64,000 nt of DNA, from NCBI GenBank assembly GCA_033558025.1, contig JAUCEF010000001.1, positions 2,294,001 to 2,358,000 on the forward strand, given 5' to 3'. Source of the stretch: Phytophthora sp. 'mugwort' (taxonomy: Eukaryota > Oomycota > Peronosporomycetes > Peronosporales > Peronosporaceae). The stretch's first letter is position 1. Each line of letters starts with the position of its first letter. Below, piece by piece: positions 23,873 through 34,699 of this stretch. A program made the position numbers and the translations under genes. Under the pieces are notes generated by a model that worked only from the letters and a program-made list of their open reading frames with translations, was not told the DNA's origin and did no database searches.

Positions 23873-24622
23873 ATGGTGCAGCTCCTACATCGACGCGTAG
23901 TCGATGCCGTCTCGCAGTCGCTGGCGGAGACCCAGGTGGACCTGAAGCCGTCGCCACTTGAGGCTCAGGCGCCGGCGCCGATGTCAAAGCAACTGGCCGT
24001 ACAGGTGCTGCGCTTCCGCCCCGAGGGGAAGAAGACGGCCACATCGCTAAAAAAGAACCGCTTCGTGTACGAGATCGAGACGTGCCACCAGGAGACCGGC
24101 GATATCTTCCACGTGGAACGCCGATTCCGCGAGTTCAAGCGCCTGCGCGAGGCACTCCTGCTTGAGTGCCGCAAGTGCCCCGATTGCCACCCGTTTGTTG
24201 AACAGCTCAAGCAGTCGCGCTTGCCTGCTCGGCAGCTAGTCGTGCTGGATGTGAACAAGTACGGCGCGTCGCGCATGCTGGAGCTCACGCACTTCCTGTG
24301 CGACCTCGTGCGCCTCGTAACCGAGTACGCGCACCAATGCGCTCGTGACGGCCCGGATATCGACAAGTCCGTGGGATTATTTCTCGGTCTGGAATCGCTT
24401 GGTGAAGCTACGGACGGCATTGCAAGCTCTACGAGAGCTATACAGACGGTGCTGCTCAAGACGCGCCAAGACCGGATCGACTTCCGCGCTGCCTCCATGC
24501 CCGATATGCGCTTCTCATTCTCGTCCGTGCGTCTATCAGACGAATCACTGCAGCGCATTCGAGCGCGTGGATACTCGGACGTCGACAATACTCACGTCCA
24601 CAAGGCGATGCCAAGAGGATAG
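23873..24622 (+). CDS. PX (phox homology) domain protein
   Basis: A single exon of 249 residues. The PX domain spans about residues 35-185: VYEIETCHQETGDIFHVERRF, with the phosphoinositide-contact pattern RRFREF, then the variable loop LPARQL and a helical end. PX domains bind phosphatidylinositol phosphates, usually PI3P, and place proteins on endosomal or vacuolar membranes. The C-terminal 60 residues (Ser/Arg-rich) match nothing I know. The first ATG after the initiator-like site is used. Confidence 0.93.
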   Translation: MVQLLHRRVVDAVSQSLAETQVDLKPSPLEAQAPAPMSKQLAVQVLRFRPEGKKTATSLKKNRFVYEIETCHQETGDIFHVERRFREFKRLREALLLECRKCPDCHPFVEQLKQSRLPARQLVVLDVNKYGASRMLELTHFLCDLVRLVTEYAHQCARDGPDIDKSVGLFLGLESLGEATDGIASSTRAIQTVLLKTRQDRIDFRAASMPDMRFSFSSVRLSDESLQRIRARGYSDVDNTHVHKAMPRG

Positions 24623-24798
24623 TCGGTTGGTTGTGTCAATTACGCATCGTGACTTTAGGCTGTGCCGCCTAGGCAAGTATTTATGGGGAAGTGTTATTGG
24701 CGAATACACGTTCCTTTGTTTGAGTTGCTTAAACAAAACGTGCCGATATAAGCACATGTAAATGCCGCTATAAAGTGGATAGTGCAACTCGTACCTCT

Positions 24799-24827
24799 TA
24801 CTACACCTTTGCCATCTCAAAGTGACT
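24799..24827 (+). repeat. Terminal-inverted-repeat-like sequence, left copy
   Basis: TACTACACCTTTGCCATCTC followed by AAAGTGACT occurs here. An inverted copy with a 3-nt indel and two changes lies at 31161-31190. It stands 270 bp before a Tc1/IS630-like transposase remnant, the position expected of a terminal inverted repeat. Confidence 0.6.
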
Positions 24828-25069
24828 GTATTGTGCCTTTCTGTAGTTTTGGCTAATCCGACCATAAAAAGTATGTTTTTATTGGGGCCTCGTTGTTACT
24901 ATCTTGACTTCTCCTTATTTTTAAAGTCCGTTTTACTGCAAACAATGTTGTTTTACTAAATAGCTCCAATTACTAAATATAGCTCCAATTAGGCGCGTGG
25001 CTTGTGAGCCAGCCAAATGTCCGATTGCCATCGCGAGCAGCGGCATTCAGACTTTTCGCCAACAAGAGC

Positions 25070-26110
25070 ATGGTCTCAGCGTTAAATAATGACTTTTCGC
25101 TTGATCTGAGATGGCGTGCTGTAGCACTGGTCTACGTGTATGATGTTGATCTGAGCCTTGCGGGAACTTTACTGGGATTTTTGACCGTAGTCTTACAAGA
25201 TGGTACCAAAGGTTTGTTCAGACAGGAAATGTAGACAAGAAGCCGCCAGCTGAGAAGAGCTCGAAGTGGCCAAAGCCTGTTCGGGGTTTTTTCTGTGTAT
25301 GTAAACAGCCATCCATGTTTTTACTTTGAAGAACTACGTGCAGCTTTTCTACAGGAATATCCTACGGGGGGGGGGGGGGGGGGGCTGTCCGACGCAACCA
25401 TTTGTCGTGCTTTACGTTTGGACCTTGGGTTGACGCGAAAAGTTCTAATAAAGCGTGCCGCTGAAAGTTTGCCACGCGAACGCAAGGAAATCATATCTCG
25501 GCTTTCACCATTCTACTTCAGGCCCGACCAATTCGTGTTTATAGATAAAACTCCGAAGGACGGAAGGTAACGTTTGATTATGACTAATGCCTAATGAGTT
25601 TACTAAATTTGTTCTTCAATTGAAATGTTCGACGCAGATCTGTACTACGCCATGACTGGCCATCTCGCAACACCGCTGCTAACGGGCGTATTCCAATTTC
25701 AGGAGGCTAGCATCTATCGGTCCTTGCTGCAATGGACGTAAGTGGTTTCTTTGTCTGGGGTCACGTGGACGACACATTCTCTCGACGTAACTTTCACGAC
25801 ACTTCCAAGCTCAAGATCGCACCATTTCTCAATCGTGGCCGCTGCCACGCTCGATTGTTATATTCGATAACGCTAAGACCTCCATGTACGAGGAGCTGCA
25901 AACCTCGTGCATGCCACTGGCGGGCTTCTTTTTTTTTGCCGCCATATAGCCCCGACCTCAACCCAATCGAAGTGGGGTTTTCACTTCTGAAGCGGTGGCT
26001 ACAACGTCATACCAACATAGCTTTTCGGGAATGCCCGAAAGAAGTACTAGAGGTTGCCATGCATCAATGCCCGAAAGCTAGTGAGAACGTCGGAGTAAAT
26101 TTGTATGGTC
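25070..26110 (+). pseudogene. Tc1/IS630-like DDE transposase, frameshifted
   Basis: Plus-strand fragments follow transposase order. The N-terminal helix-turn-helix region (LDLRWRAVALVYVYDVDL, then LTRWYQRFVQTGNV after a frameshift) is at 25070-25240. A second DNA-binding part (LSDATICRALRLDLGLTRKV) is at 25386-25445. The first catalytic Asp region (FVFIDKTPKDGR) is near 25535, and VIFDNAKTSMYEEL is near 25855. The classic PPYSPDLNPIEVGFSLLKRW is at about 25940-26000. A 19-nt G run (25366-25384) and several frame changes inactivate it. Confidence 0.85.
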
Positions 26111-26139
26111 AACCGGATACATTATTAACGAAATCAAAC

Positions 26140-27513
26140 TTCCTAGTACTTAATCCTCTTCAGGCTCCTGTGCATGGTCAATGTCTTCCATATCTGCTTC
26201 AGGATCCGGCGTGTCGAATTCCCTGGGTGCGCGAAACGAAGGTCTCAGGCTGTGTAGTGGTAGTCCGTGAGCTTGACGCATATCCCCCACATGAAGAAAT
26301 ATCGAAACAACGACACCATGCATTCTTGCGCAGACGATATGATAATTTTGCTCTTCATTCTCTTGTTCTTGAAGCTCTCCTTCGATGGCAGCCGCTTGGC
26401 GGTCAATATGGTGCATCTGACGAAAAGTTTTGTTATCTGGAACTTGTGGGTGCGTCGTCTGGTAGTCGGGCCTGACTTATAGCAGCATAGCGTTGAGTTG
26501 CGGGCCCTCCGTGAATTCGCTGTTCCTGCATGTGGGTTACAACTCGAGGCAGCTGCTCTCTGGTGCGGGTGTCTGTAGCTCGCCTAAGCGATGTCACTCT
26601 CTGAGTACGCCGCTTCGGCAGTAGACGAACAGAAGCAGCACAAACGATGCGTGACTGTGCTTCCGGAGTCTCGCCTTGTGCCAGATTGCCTCGAGCTGAA
26701 GCCGCATCTCATCAATACCATTTGCCAAAGCACGTACTTCTTTTGAGGTGCGTGGTTGGTAGGCTTCACGTAGATCTCGACCTCTCTCGGCCATGTAAGA
26801 CCCTCGGTCTTCTCGAAGATTCGTTTCACGTGTCCAACAAGAATGTTGTAGCCGTCGGCAACATGAACGCGAAGTTGTGCCAGCAATGCGATCACGACAA
26901 GGAGTCAAAGGCTCTCTAGACTTCATGCTTAAGCGGCAAGCTGCGCAGGTAATGGAAGATCGCTTGTATCTGCCATTGCTTACTACTGTACCAATCATAC
27001 AAACTGAGTAAAATGTAGTTAGCAATGTATGGGCAAAACTATTGGGTACCGAACAAAATGGCAGCATGACGGCAACCTACCCTCTTCGCCAAGAAGCCAC
27101 ATACGAGATCCAGCTGCCTGCTGCGCTGCTCCGCTGTCTAAGGTAGCTACTGCATCAATCCATAAGTACAGAGACACAGAAGTTGGTGAGATACGGGCGG
27201 AGCTGTGAACAGGTATCACGCTACTTACCTGGGTGTCCGTCGCCGACTGGTTGGTCAGCGACGAGTTTAGATGAGTGGCAACTCACTAAGTCATATTTTA
27301 AACCCCTCCTCTCAAAGACCACAGGTCCGATTACGAAGTCCAATTAGGCAGACAAAATAACGGAAAGGCACAATACATGTACAAACCAAAGTGGCCTGAA
27401 TTCTGTAAAAGCGGTATTATTATCCCGGAGCTAATACAGCGGTCCAGGAATAGGCCACATCCACTAAAATATAGAAAGGATCCGTTAAACTGCGAATTCT
27501 TGATGCGGTTTGG
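26140..27513. other. Gene-poor stretch with a minus-strand coding remnant
   Basis: No intact gene is seen. On the minus strand near 26750-26895 a protein-like stretch (VADGYNILVGHVKRIFEK, then WPREVEIYVKPTNHAP) looks coding in composition but matches no family I can name. It is probably another transposon relic. Its flanks carry stops in all frames. Confidence 0.4.
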
Positions 27514-27514
27514 T

Positions 27515-27610
27515 CCTCGCCCGTGTATGTAGGTTGCGATCTTACCTATAAGCTCGTCCAAACTTTGACGAGCTTATAGGTTAGATCGCAAGCTACATCC
27601 ACCGGCGAGG
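27515..27610. repeat. Long imperfect foldback (44-bp arms)
   Basis: The left arm (27515-27558) and right arm (27567-27610) pair at 40 of 44 positions around an 8-nt loop. This is the structure of a small foldback element or MITE, or of two abutting terminal inverted repeats. No coding sequence lies inside. Confidence 0.85.
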
Positions 27611-27679
27611 ATGAAGCAGGAACATGAGATGTCTATTAGAAATCAGTAACAATCCGAGCAAAAATGCCAAAAGGCGGTG

Positions 27680-28900
27680 ATAACAATCACCGCCCACCTA
27701 CCAGACCATACTGAAACCTAGTCATTTTAATCAATACCTGGTGTGACCTCGATGATATCATCAAGGCGGGCTGTCATAGCATTCACGCATTTGCAGACGA
27801 CTTCGTCGTCAGTGCTGGTCCAGATGTGCAACAGGAGAATCTTCAGCTCTTCTCTAGTGGTTATTTGGCGCTGGTTAAGCTGACGTTTCATGATTGCTCA
27901 CACCTTCTCAATAGGATTGAGGTCAGAGCTTTGTGGATGGTGCCCAAGGTCCTTCAAGTTGAGGTCCTCGATGTACTTCTTCGTGGACATAGCTCGATGC
28001 GCAGGTCCATTATCTTGAACAAAGGGCGTTGGAGTTGGTAGACCGAGTATCGGCTTTGTGAACGGACCTCTCGCTCGAGAATCTTCAGTAGTATTCTCCA
28101 TTAACGGACTTCTAACAGAAGTGCATGGTACCGACGCCATTCGCCGCAATAGACGCCCACACCATTAGCGACTTGCGGCTAGACTTGAATGTCGGCACCA
28201 CGCACTTTTCGGAGAAAGCCTCGTGCGTGCGGCACCAAAACGGAACGCGTCCTGAGGTCCCGTGCAACTCAACAGACGCCTCGTTCGTGAAATGCACCTT
28301 CTTCCAACCCTCCTCTTCCAGACCGATGACTTTCTTGGTATAGGCAAGGCGCTGTCGGTGGTGCTGCTTCGAGAGGTAAGGCTTCTTTCTAGCCGAACGA
28401 CCAGTAAGACCTATGGCGTTGAGTCGGTTCCGGATCCCTTGATGGTATACAGGACGGCCCAGCTCTTCCGATACATCGGCAGCCAACTTCGTCGCGCACA
28501 CAAAGCGGTTCGCCTCCGTGGCGCGCAGAATGGGCGGTCGTCGCAGACGGTCGTGAGACGGGGTCGACCCGAGCGAGGGGCAACTAGGCAGTGGCCGTGT
28601 TCCTTGTAGTGCTGGATAATAGCACGGACACTGGTTCGTGGCATCTCAAGAACCGTGTTGATCTTGCGGTGGCTCAGTCCCTTCTTCCACTTTGACTCGC
28701 AGAGGACACGCATTATGTAAATATTGAAAACGAGCAGATCCCATTGCGGTAGTTGGGGAAATGCAAGAATGGATTCCAAGCGCTGGCGCGCGAACGCCAG
28801 CTTTGCTGTCCACAAAGCTGCGACTTACGCATGCAATTTCACGTGGCCAATACAAAGATTAGTATAAACGCAAATAAAGTGATGGTGGGCGTTGATTTTC
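27680..28900 (-). mobile_element. Tc1/mariner-type element with short inverted termini
   Basis: ATCACCGCCCACC (27686-27698) and, inverted, ATCAACGCCCACC (28884-28896) flank a minus-strand transposase. The left end also forms a perfect stem: GGCGGTGAT (27673-27681) with ATCACCGCC (27686-27694). Exact ends and the TA duplication are unclear. Confidence 0.6.
27890..28730 (-). pseudogene. Tc1/mariner transposase, frameshifted
   Basis: Reading on the minus strand, the N-terminal paired-type helix-turn-helix (KWKKGLSHRKINTVLEMPRT) lies near 28640-28700. Next come a second binding domain (YHQGIRNRLNAIGLTGRSA) near 28410-28450 and catalytic parts: KVHFTNEASVELHG (28260-28300, normally with Asp before the Glu), VQDNGPAHRA near 28010, and SSDLNPIEKV near 27900. 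The frame shifts between the domains, and the second half is in two registers. Confidence 0.85.
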
Positions 28901-29213
28901 TTGCACCGTGTTTTGCCTACATGCTGATTGGCGGCTTCATAGTGATAACCTCCTGATTGGATTATTCCATTCTCCGAGGGGTCGGTTTCGCATGCACTGG
29001 TGTCCTCGGATCCTCGATCGGATTATTGGTTCATGAGCTACACCAAAAAGAGCATGCTGAAGTTAGGTGGGCCATGACTTCCTGGACCCGCTGTAGTCCT
29101 AGAAGCCCCTCCCCAGCCAGGCTTCAAATACAGAGGGGGTTTAGTTACAATCTTAAGGCACCGTAAACATGTATTTATACAAGTTATATCGCTATGTTGC
29201 TTACCGGTCGTCT
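28901..29213. other. Intergenic, nothing recognised
   Basis: No coding pattern, repeat or RNA gene could be supported between the Tc1 element and the next open frame. Confidence 0.4.
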
Positions 29214-29490
29214 CTACGCGAAGTCGAGTTCGACGTGGTCGATTTCCATGTCGCTGCCTTCGTCAGAAAGAAGAAACTGGGACACCTCATCCACGATCTC
29301 CTGAGGCTCTGCGCCAGCGATATGGCGGCAAAACTCAGGGCCGTACAGCTCATGCCGAGCAAGAGCCAGCTCTGCGTCAGTGCCCAGGAAGCAACTGCTG
29401 AAGCTGCGGCGGATTGATGGCGGCAAAACATCCTCCCAGTCTTCATCCACGCGATCATCCTTCCACGTATTGGTAGCTTCACGTTGGCAC
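29214..29490 (-). CDS. Small acidic open frame, unknown, possibly a transposon C-terminus
   Basis: The minus-strand frame reads ATNTWKDDRVDEDWEDVLPP..., ending SDMEIDHVELDFA. It has no ATG; it is open from about 29490 and could be a terminal exon or the 3' part of a broken gene. Acidic tails of this type occur in oomycete transposase-derived proteins, but no conserved domain is visible. The 5' end runs into a palindrome (29478-29500). Confidence 0.3.
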
Positions 29491-29500
29491 CCAACGTGAA
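29478..29500. repeat. Perfect 10-bp-arm palindrome
   Basis: TTCACGTTGG, a CAC loop, then CCAACGTGAA. It may be a transposon end or a chance hairpin. Confidence 0.6.
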
Positions 29501-30224
29501 CTTATTTGGTTACTTTCCTTCAAACAATAATTCTAGAGCGACAAGCCTCACGTAACCTAATTCAATAAGGGGCGCGAAGAGAAGGGGGCTTCTAGAATGT
29601 GGTCATGTCCCAACGGGGGCTCGAACACAAGGGGTTATATTACAGAGAAGGGCTTGTAGTTCAGATTTTACAGTAAGTGAAGTAGCGTCATATTTTTAGA
29701 ATTAATTTTAAAAAATCGAGATTTATTCACAAAGTGGTGGCCAGGAGCGAAGTTTCCGAATTCACCCTGTTGGGCAACATGCCCCGTGAGCCCAACCACA
29801 CACCCCGCACGAGCGCGAGCAGACAAGGACAAGATTGGCTGCTGATGGCTCACACAATTGGATGCCAGCTACCACGCCCCGTTGCATCATCGACAGCGAG
29901 TCGTCTGAGGCAAAGCCGAGATGCGGCCACCGTGCCTCGAACGTAAAGCGCACGCCAGCGATGGAATATGCCCTCATCGAATACGTAGAGGAGGGGTGTG
30001 TGCATACGCTTGCGCAGCATCAAAGAATGATTAAGTTTGACTTTGGCTAATGCTGAGCATGTCTCTCGTAAGTAAGGAGCTGTGTGGCAAGTTGTACACG
30101 ATGAAGCAGGTGCTATATTTTCAATATATATAATCCTGTTGCAATACTGACTTATCTCGAATGCTCGTGTAAATAACTGTACAGGTCCGAATTCAATCAT
30201 CGACCTGTAAGAGCGAAAAAAATA
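29501..30224. other. Gene-free stretch inside the transposon region
   Basis: Only short open frames of poor quality are present. The segment likely held the lost N-terminal half of the IS630-like transposase that becomes recognisable at 30225, but no helix-turn-helix could be read. Confidence 0.35.
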
Positions 30225-30960
30225 TTGAGAAGCGACGCGTGTTCGCTGAAGCTATTCTTGTCTAGCACGAACGTGAAGGGATTTTATTATTATGACGAAA
30301 CAAACTTCAACCTCTATTGTAAGAGTCCCCAAGGTCGATCCATCAAAGGCTCGCGCGCGGTCGTCAAGCTCCCACCATTAAAGGGGAGAAATCTGCACGT
30401 TCAACGCGTCATATCTACGAGTTAGGGCTTGTGCACTATGCTACACAGCGATGCAGCATCAAGATGTATGTCAACGCATCGTTTGTCGAATTCGTCTACG
30501 GCGCTGTGAAAGCGAGCGAGGTTTACCAGTCCGACTTCGCTGGCAAGCCCGTCGTGATTGTGTTGGACATCGCCCCAACACACAGCCAAACCGAAGCGTT
30601 GCTTCAGGCCCGAGATGATCTGGTGCTACTCCGTCTGGGGGCCTATTACCTATGTGCAATCCCATCGAAGGTAGGGAAGCTATAAATATATGTTCTGATG
30701 GATATTATGCTAACTGTTTTTTTATATAGAATGCTTCAGCGTGTTGAAGGCTAGATTAAAGACTACCTTGCTCTGGACCACGACACGATGCTGAATGTGC
30801 CTCGTGGACAGGTGCAAGAGCTGCGCATGCAGCTGCTCGAGAGGCTGCAAAGAAATTCATGCCATGCATGACTCAGCGCTTGGTCAACAGGATGGCACGC
30901 CACTGTGCGCACGCGGTCGCTGCCGCTAAGAGGGGCGAAGAGATGGAGTATGGTACGTAA
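30225..30960 (+). pseudogene. IS630/Tc1-like transposase, catalytic half only
   Basis: The plus-strand frames contain the first catalytic region (YYDETNFNLYCKSPQGRS, near 30290-30340), the second Asp region (KPVVIVLDIAPTHSQTEA, near 30548-30600) and, after a frame change and a probable 57-nt intron (30672-30728, GTAGGG...TATATAG), the NPIE-type third region (FSVLKA...). It ends about 30960. The helix-turn-helix half is missing. It belongs to a different subgroup from the remnant at 25070. Confidence 0.8.
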
Positions 30961-31051
30961 ACATTGAGCTGGACGAGAGCAACATATTGGTCTGGATAAT
31001 TGTCATGTTTTTCTATTTTCCAAAATAAAACTTTGAGATTTTTTACGTTAA

Positions 31052-31190
31052 CCCTTTCGAATTATACTGAAGTCACTTTGAGATGGCACCCCGTTTCGAA
31101 TTACATGTAGCCACTTTGAAAAAATATTTTTGGGGGGCACCCGTTTCGAATTACACTGCTTCACTGAGAGATGGCAAAGGTGCTGTAGTA
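31052..31190. repeat. Three degenerate tandem units ending in a TIR-like sequence
   Basis: The units start at 31052, 31091 and 31142, each beginning TTTCGAATTA. They continue into CACTTTGAGATGGCA (degenerate in the second). The last, 31161-31190, is the inverted partner of the sequence at 24799. Units are 39-51 bp long. This looks like an amplified transposon end. Confidence 0.7.
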
Positions 31191-31289
31191 AATGATCTTG
31201 AACTGCTGATGGAGCAACTGAAACTAGTATGAATCTATTCGTACTGATGAAAGCAATGCAATATGCCAGTTCAATAGGTTTGATTTCGC

Positions 31290-31975
31290 AATGCAAGTGA
31301 TAATGTAATACGTATATATTTTAGCTGTTGAAGGCCGCAGGAAGAGAAGACTCGTCTATTAGCCTTTTGGAGACTCTCGATCGCGTTATTGTAAGCGTTG
31401 GCATCGTATGTGATCGATACTAGCAGTTTGCCCTGCTTCCGAAGCTTAGCCTTGCCCATGTGTAGGAAGCTCGTACTGTTTTGCGCCTCCGTCTCAAAGC
31501 ACGCGCTCCATGCACTTTTGCAGCGTCGGAAGACGTTGTCCAAGGTGACGTCATCCATGGCTTCAAAGGCATTTTCTACAGATCCGATGCGGTCTCCAAT
31601 CATTTCACAACTGTTTGGTGCTGTGTTGCCTGCAATGAACAGAACCGCCACAAATCTAAGCAGTTCATGTCGGGCGATTCTGGCTGGAAGATAAGACGAA
31701 TATTCAATCCACCTTCGCCTCCGGCTACCGGGACGTTCGGGTCGGAAGGCGGAAACATGAAGTCGCGCGTTATCTTGCCGTATCGATCTAACGTTGTCCT
31801 TCTCTCGCCGCGGTCACATCGCCTTGATCGCTCTATGACATGGTCAAGCAGATATCCCTTGTAAACAGCGCGGACGATCTTCTCTTTGTTACGGAGGCAA
31901 CGATCGCCTTTGGCATGGAGCCGGTTGTGACGCTGAGAAATATATACTTCTGCTAGCAGCCATAGCGTCAAACGT
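31290..31975 (-). pseudogene. Tc1-like transposase remnant (C-terminal half)
   Basis: Minus-strand fragments include AVYKGYLLDHVIERS (about 31840-31885), DPNVPVAGGEGGLNIRLIFQP (about 31690-31750, cut across the catalytic region), SPDMNCLDLWRF, and after a frame break DRIGSVENAFEAMDDVTLDN with the tail reaching 31290. The order matches the DDE-domain end and helical C-terminus of oomycete Tc1-like proteins. The second Asp strand is scrambled. Confidence 0.7.
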
Positions 31976-32399
31976 GCACTTGCCGCCGATGTTATACCTG
32001 AAAGAACAGTCTAACAGTCCTCCATGTCACAATCAGAATTCTACGTTGGATATCGTGTAGTCAAGGATAGCAACCCGCATACATTTCTAAGGGCGGTATT
32101 CTGAGAGGGAGCGTGCGGTCGCTTATATAGAGGTATCTGCTCATTTTCCTCATAAACAGCGATTGCGTAAATTGTCCGTGCAGCCTGGGCTCTTTCTGCA
32201 GTCGGGCTTACGAGTACTCACTACTCACATTCCGCATTTAACCACATCATGAAGAAGTATCATGACTCGCACCAATTCGTCTCGCCGACTCGCCTCTCTC
32301 TCTCGTCTGCTGGTGACTCCATCATGTCTGCATCTTCTGGTCTCCGCCCTGAAGACTGTCCAGGGAGACGGCCTCACGTCGTTCGTGGTTTGGTAAGAA

Positions 32400-33590
32400 C
32401 TGGAGGCTGAACGAGTCTCTAATAGCGCATGCTATCACAACCACCAACTCCCGCCGAACTAGGGCGACGAAGATTCTCCTCACTCCGTCCTGGACACTAC
32501 GGGCGTACAATGGGTGAGGGAGGCGTACTCAAACTGGCAAACTTTACGCCTACAGAAATATCTTGCCTCTGGAGCAGCGCCAGCGCGTTCATGGCTTCGA
32601 GGTGGAATATTGACAAGGGCAAGAAGTGCAAGGTTGCTCCAGCAGACATCCTCTTCATGACGCTTTGCGTTCTGAAACATGGTGGTCTCCGTACGTGCTT
32701 GCTGTCTTAAAGGCATCAACCTTCAAAATGATGGTGACAAAGTTCCTCGTCATTTATCTCCGCATGTATACAGACGACTTCCTGTGCACGCCGAGCAAGA
32801 GCATACGATGCGGGGGGGGGGGCTCCCAACACCTTTCCAGCTGCAGGCTATGCTGTCGAGGTTACGTTCCAACATGCTAATATGTCTAGCGGAACGCAAC
32901 ACGAGCAAGCTGCATACTACGTGCTAAGCACAAACTACATGGCTACAAGACCGAAGTTTCAGTGACCCCCGAATGGCTTGGCTATCAACTGCTCTAGTCA
33001 TTATAAAGGCTCAGTTGCTGACTTCACTATCCTACGCAGAAACGGAGATCTCCATGTTGCTGCTGTGGTGAAGTCTCCCTCTGAGGAAGGTTTGCCCGAC
33101 AACGATCTTCTCAGTGGAGAAATCCCATGTTTATGGACGATTTTGTTTTGGCAAATAAAGGTTACCAGGGGCTAGCCGACTCAATGCGGGTTGTCATTCA
33201 TACTCGTCGCCGCCCTTCAGTGCCGCTGACACAACAACAAGAAACTGAGAATTCTGACATCTCAGACAGGAAAATTACTTAGGTCGCTTCGTGTTCATTC
33301 TGGGCATTGTGCCCCGACAAGCTTGGATGGCAGCACAGAAGTATGAGATATACTTCAGCGGATGTGTCGCTATCACCAGCTTGTACGTGCGCGTACCTCC
33401 TCCGTGCCGATGGTGGTACTACAACGACTATTTGCGAGGCATGTACACTATAGGAAGGGAGAGGCACCAAACGAGAATCGAGTCGAATTGGCGAGTAAGA
33501 GAGAGAAGGGACCGCCGAGTTGTTGCGTCTCCAATGGTTGCTGGAGATACCGATGAAGGTTCATCTTCAGAATGCAGCCAAGAGTACTGA
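32400..33590 (+). pseudogene. HARBI1/IS5-like (DDE_4) transposase remnant
   Basis: The plus-strand pieces are FTPTEISCLWSSASAFMASR (about 32541-32600), KVAPADILFMTLCVLKHGG (about 32630-32685), a middle part broken by an 11-nt G run (32812-32822), then NCSSHYKGSVADFTILRR (about 32984-33040) and a C-terminal stretch to 33590. The SVADFTILR segment is the second catalytic Asp region of harbinger-type enzymes. Several frame changes are present. Confidence 0.75.
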
Positions 33591-33866
33591 GTCAATTAGT
33601 ATCAAAGTCCGCCCCGATGGGGCTTGCGTGGTACTGATCAACTGGGCCCCTTTTCCAACACCACAGTCTAGATAATCTATCACCTGTACATTCTTGGATA
33701 TGAGCGATCTCTCATAACGTCCGTCGGTCAAATTGTCGGTTAGGCCGCTGTTTAGGATAGAGACACATATGCACGTAAATGGCCCTTAACTAGGACCGAA
33801 CTGAGTTTCGCTTGTCGAGGACTAATTACCCGAAAGAACCGTTTAATATATTATTAGTATGCATAC

Positions 33867-34300
33867 TCAACATAAGGATAAAATATTGCACAGTTCAAAC
33901 CAGTGTCTTGCTACGGCAGCGAGGAACATAGTCTTCGGCATGAAATGCTTGCCAGGTCGACTGCGTTTGGGTGCGGTTTCTTTCTTCCAGGACAAGTACG
34001 GCCTCTTACCCACACCGTCGTAAAACCATTCCTCATCCACCTGAACTATGTCCGTCATAGGCTCGAACTGCAGGCTACATTTCTCAACATATATCCCAGC
34101 GCAGACTCTAGTCGCTGTAGCTTATGTTCAGCCTTCAAGAAGGGTTTGATGTGGTCTGGCTTCCACTGCAAGACACCCCCACGAAGCAGAGAGAGGACCA
34201 TATACGCTGAGAGGTCTGTCGCCTCTACCCTGGCTTTAAGCGGCGCGGTCCAGCGGTGTCTGAGAGTTACTCGTCAGAATAGGCTGAGTGTCGTATGGTA
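33867..34300 (-). pseudogene. Tc1-like transposase fragment (DNA-binding part and first catalytic Asp)
   Basis: On the minus strand the order is a helical segment (LRHRWTAPLKARVEATDL, about 34200-34260), then PDHIKPFLKAEHKLQRLES, and in another frame DIVQVDEEWFYDGVGKRPY (about 34000-34055), the first catalytic Asp. It stops at 33867; the rest of the catalytic domain is absent. Confidence 0.7.
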
Positions 34301-34699
34301 AAGTGAAGACGTGCGCGCTACACGTGGCAGATTTTCATGAGAGATTCAGCATTCGAAAGCGGAGACGCGTGTGAATCGTTTAAACCAATCGTCAGCGCTG
34401 TTCTGCATTATTATCGGCTTTGTGCCAATCCTTGCATCATTTCCGAATGAAGGAAGTACTATTAAACTACCTCCGCTCGGAAAATTACGTGAATTTGAGA
34501 AGAAACAAAATGCGCAGCGATCCGCCTCGTCAATTCAAAGGTTGTGGACAGGTTGGCTTCCTACAACTAGTAGTAAGAAAGGTGAAGTGATCGAGTTGGA
34601 GTGAAATGATATGCAAATAAACACAAATGCGAATGGAGCTGTTGGCGCGCTTGTTCCGCAAGTCTACCAGAGAAAACGTCTAGGTCGGAGGTTGCATGG

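Noticed and set aside
29605..29625. TTCGAGCCCCCG-like sequence (minus strand), possible tRNA piece
   Set aside because: No cloverleaf could be built around it.
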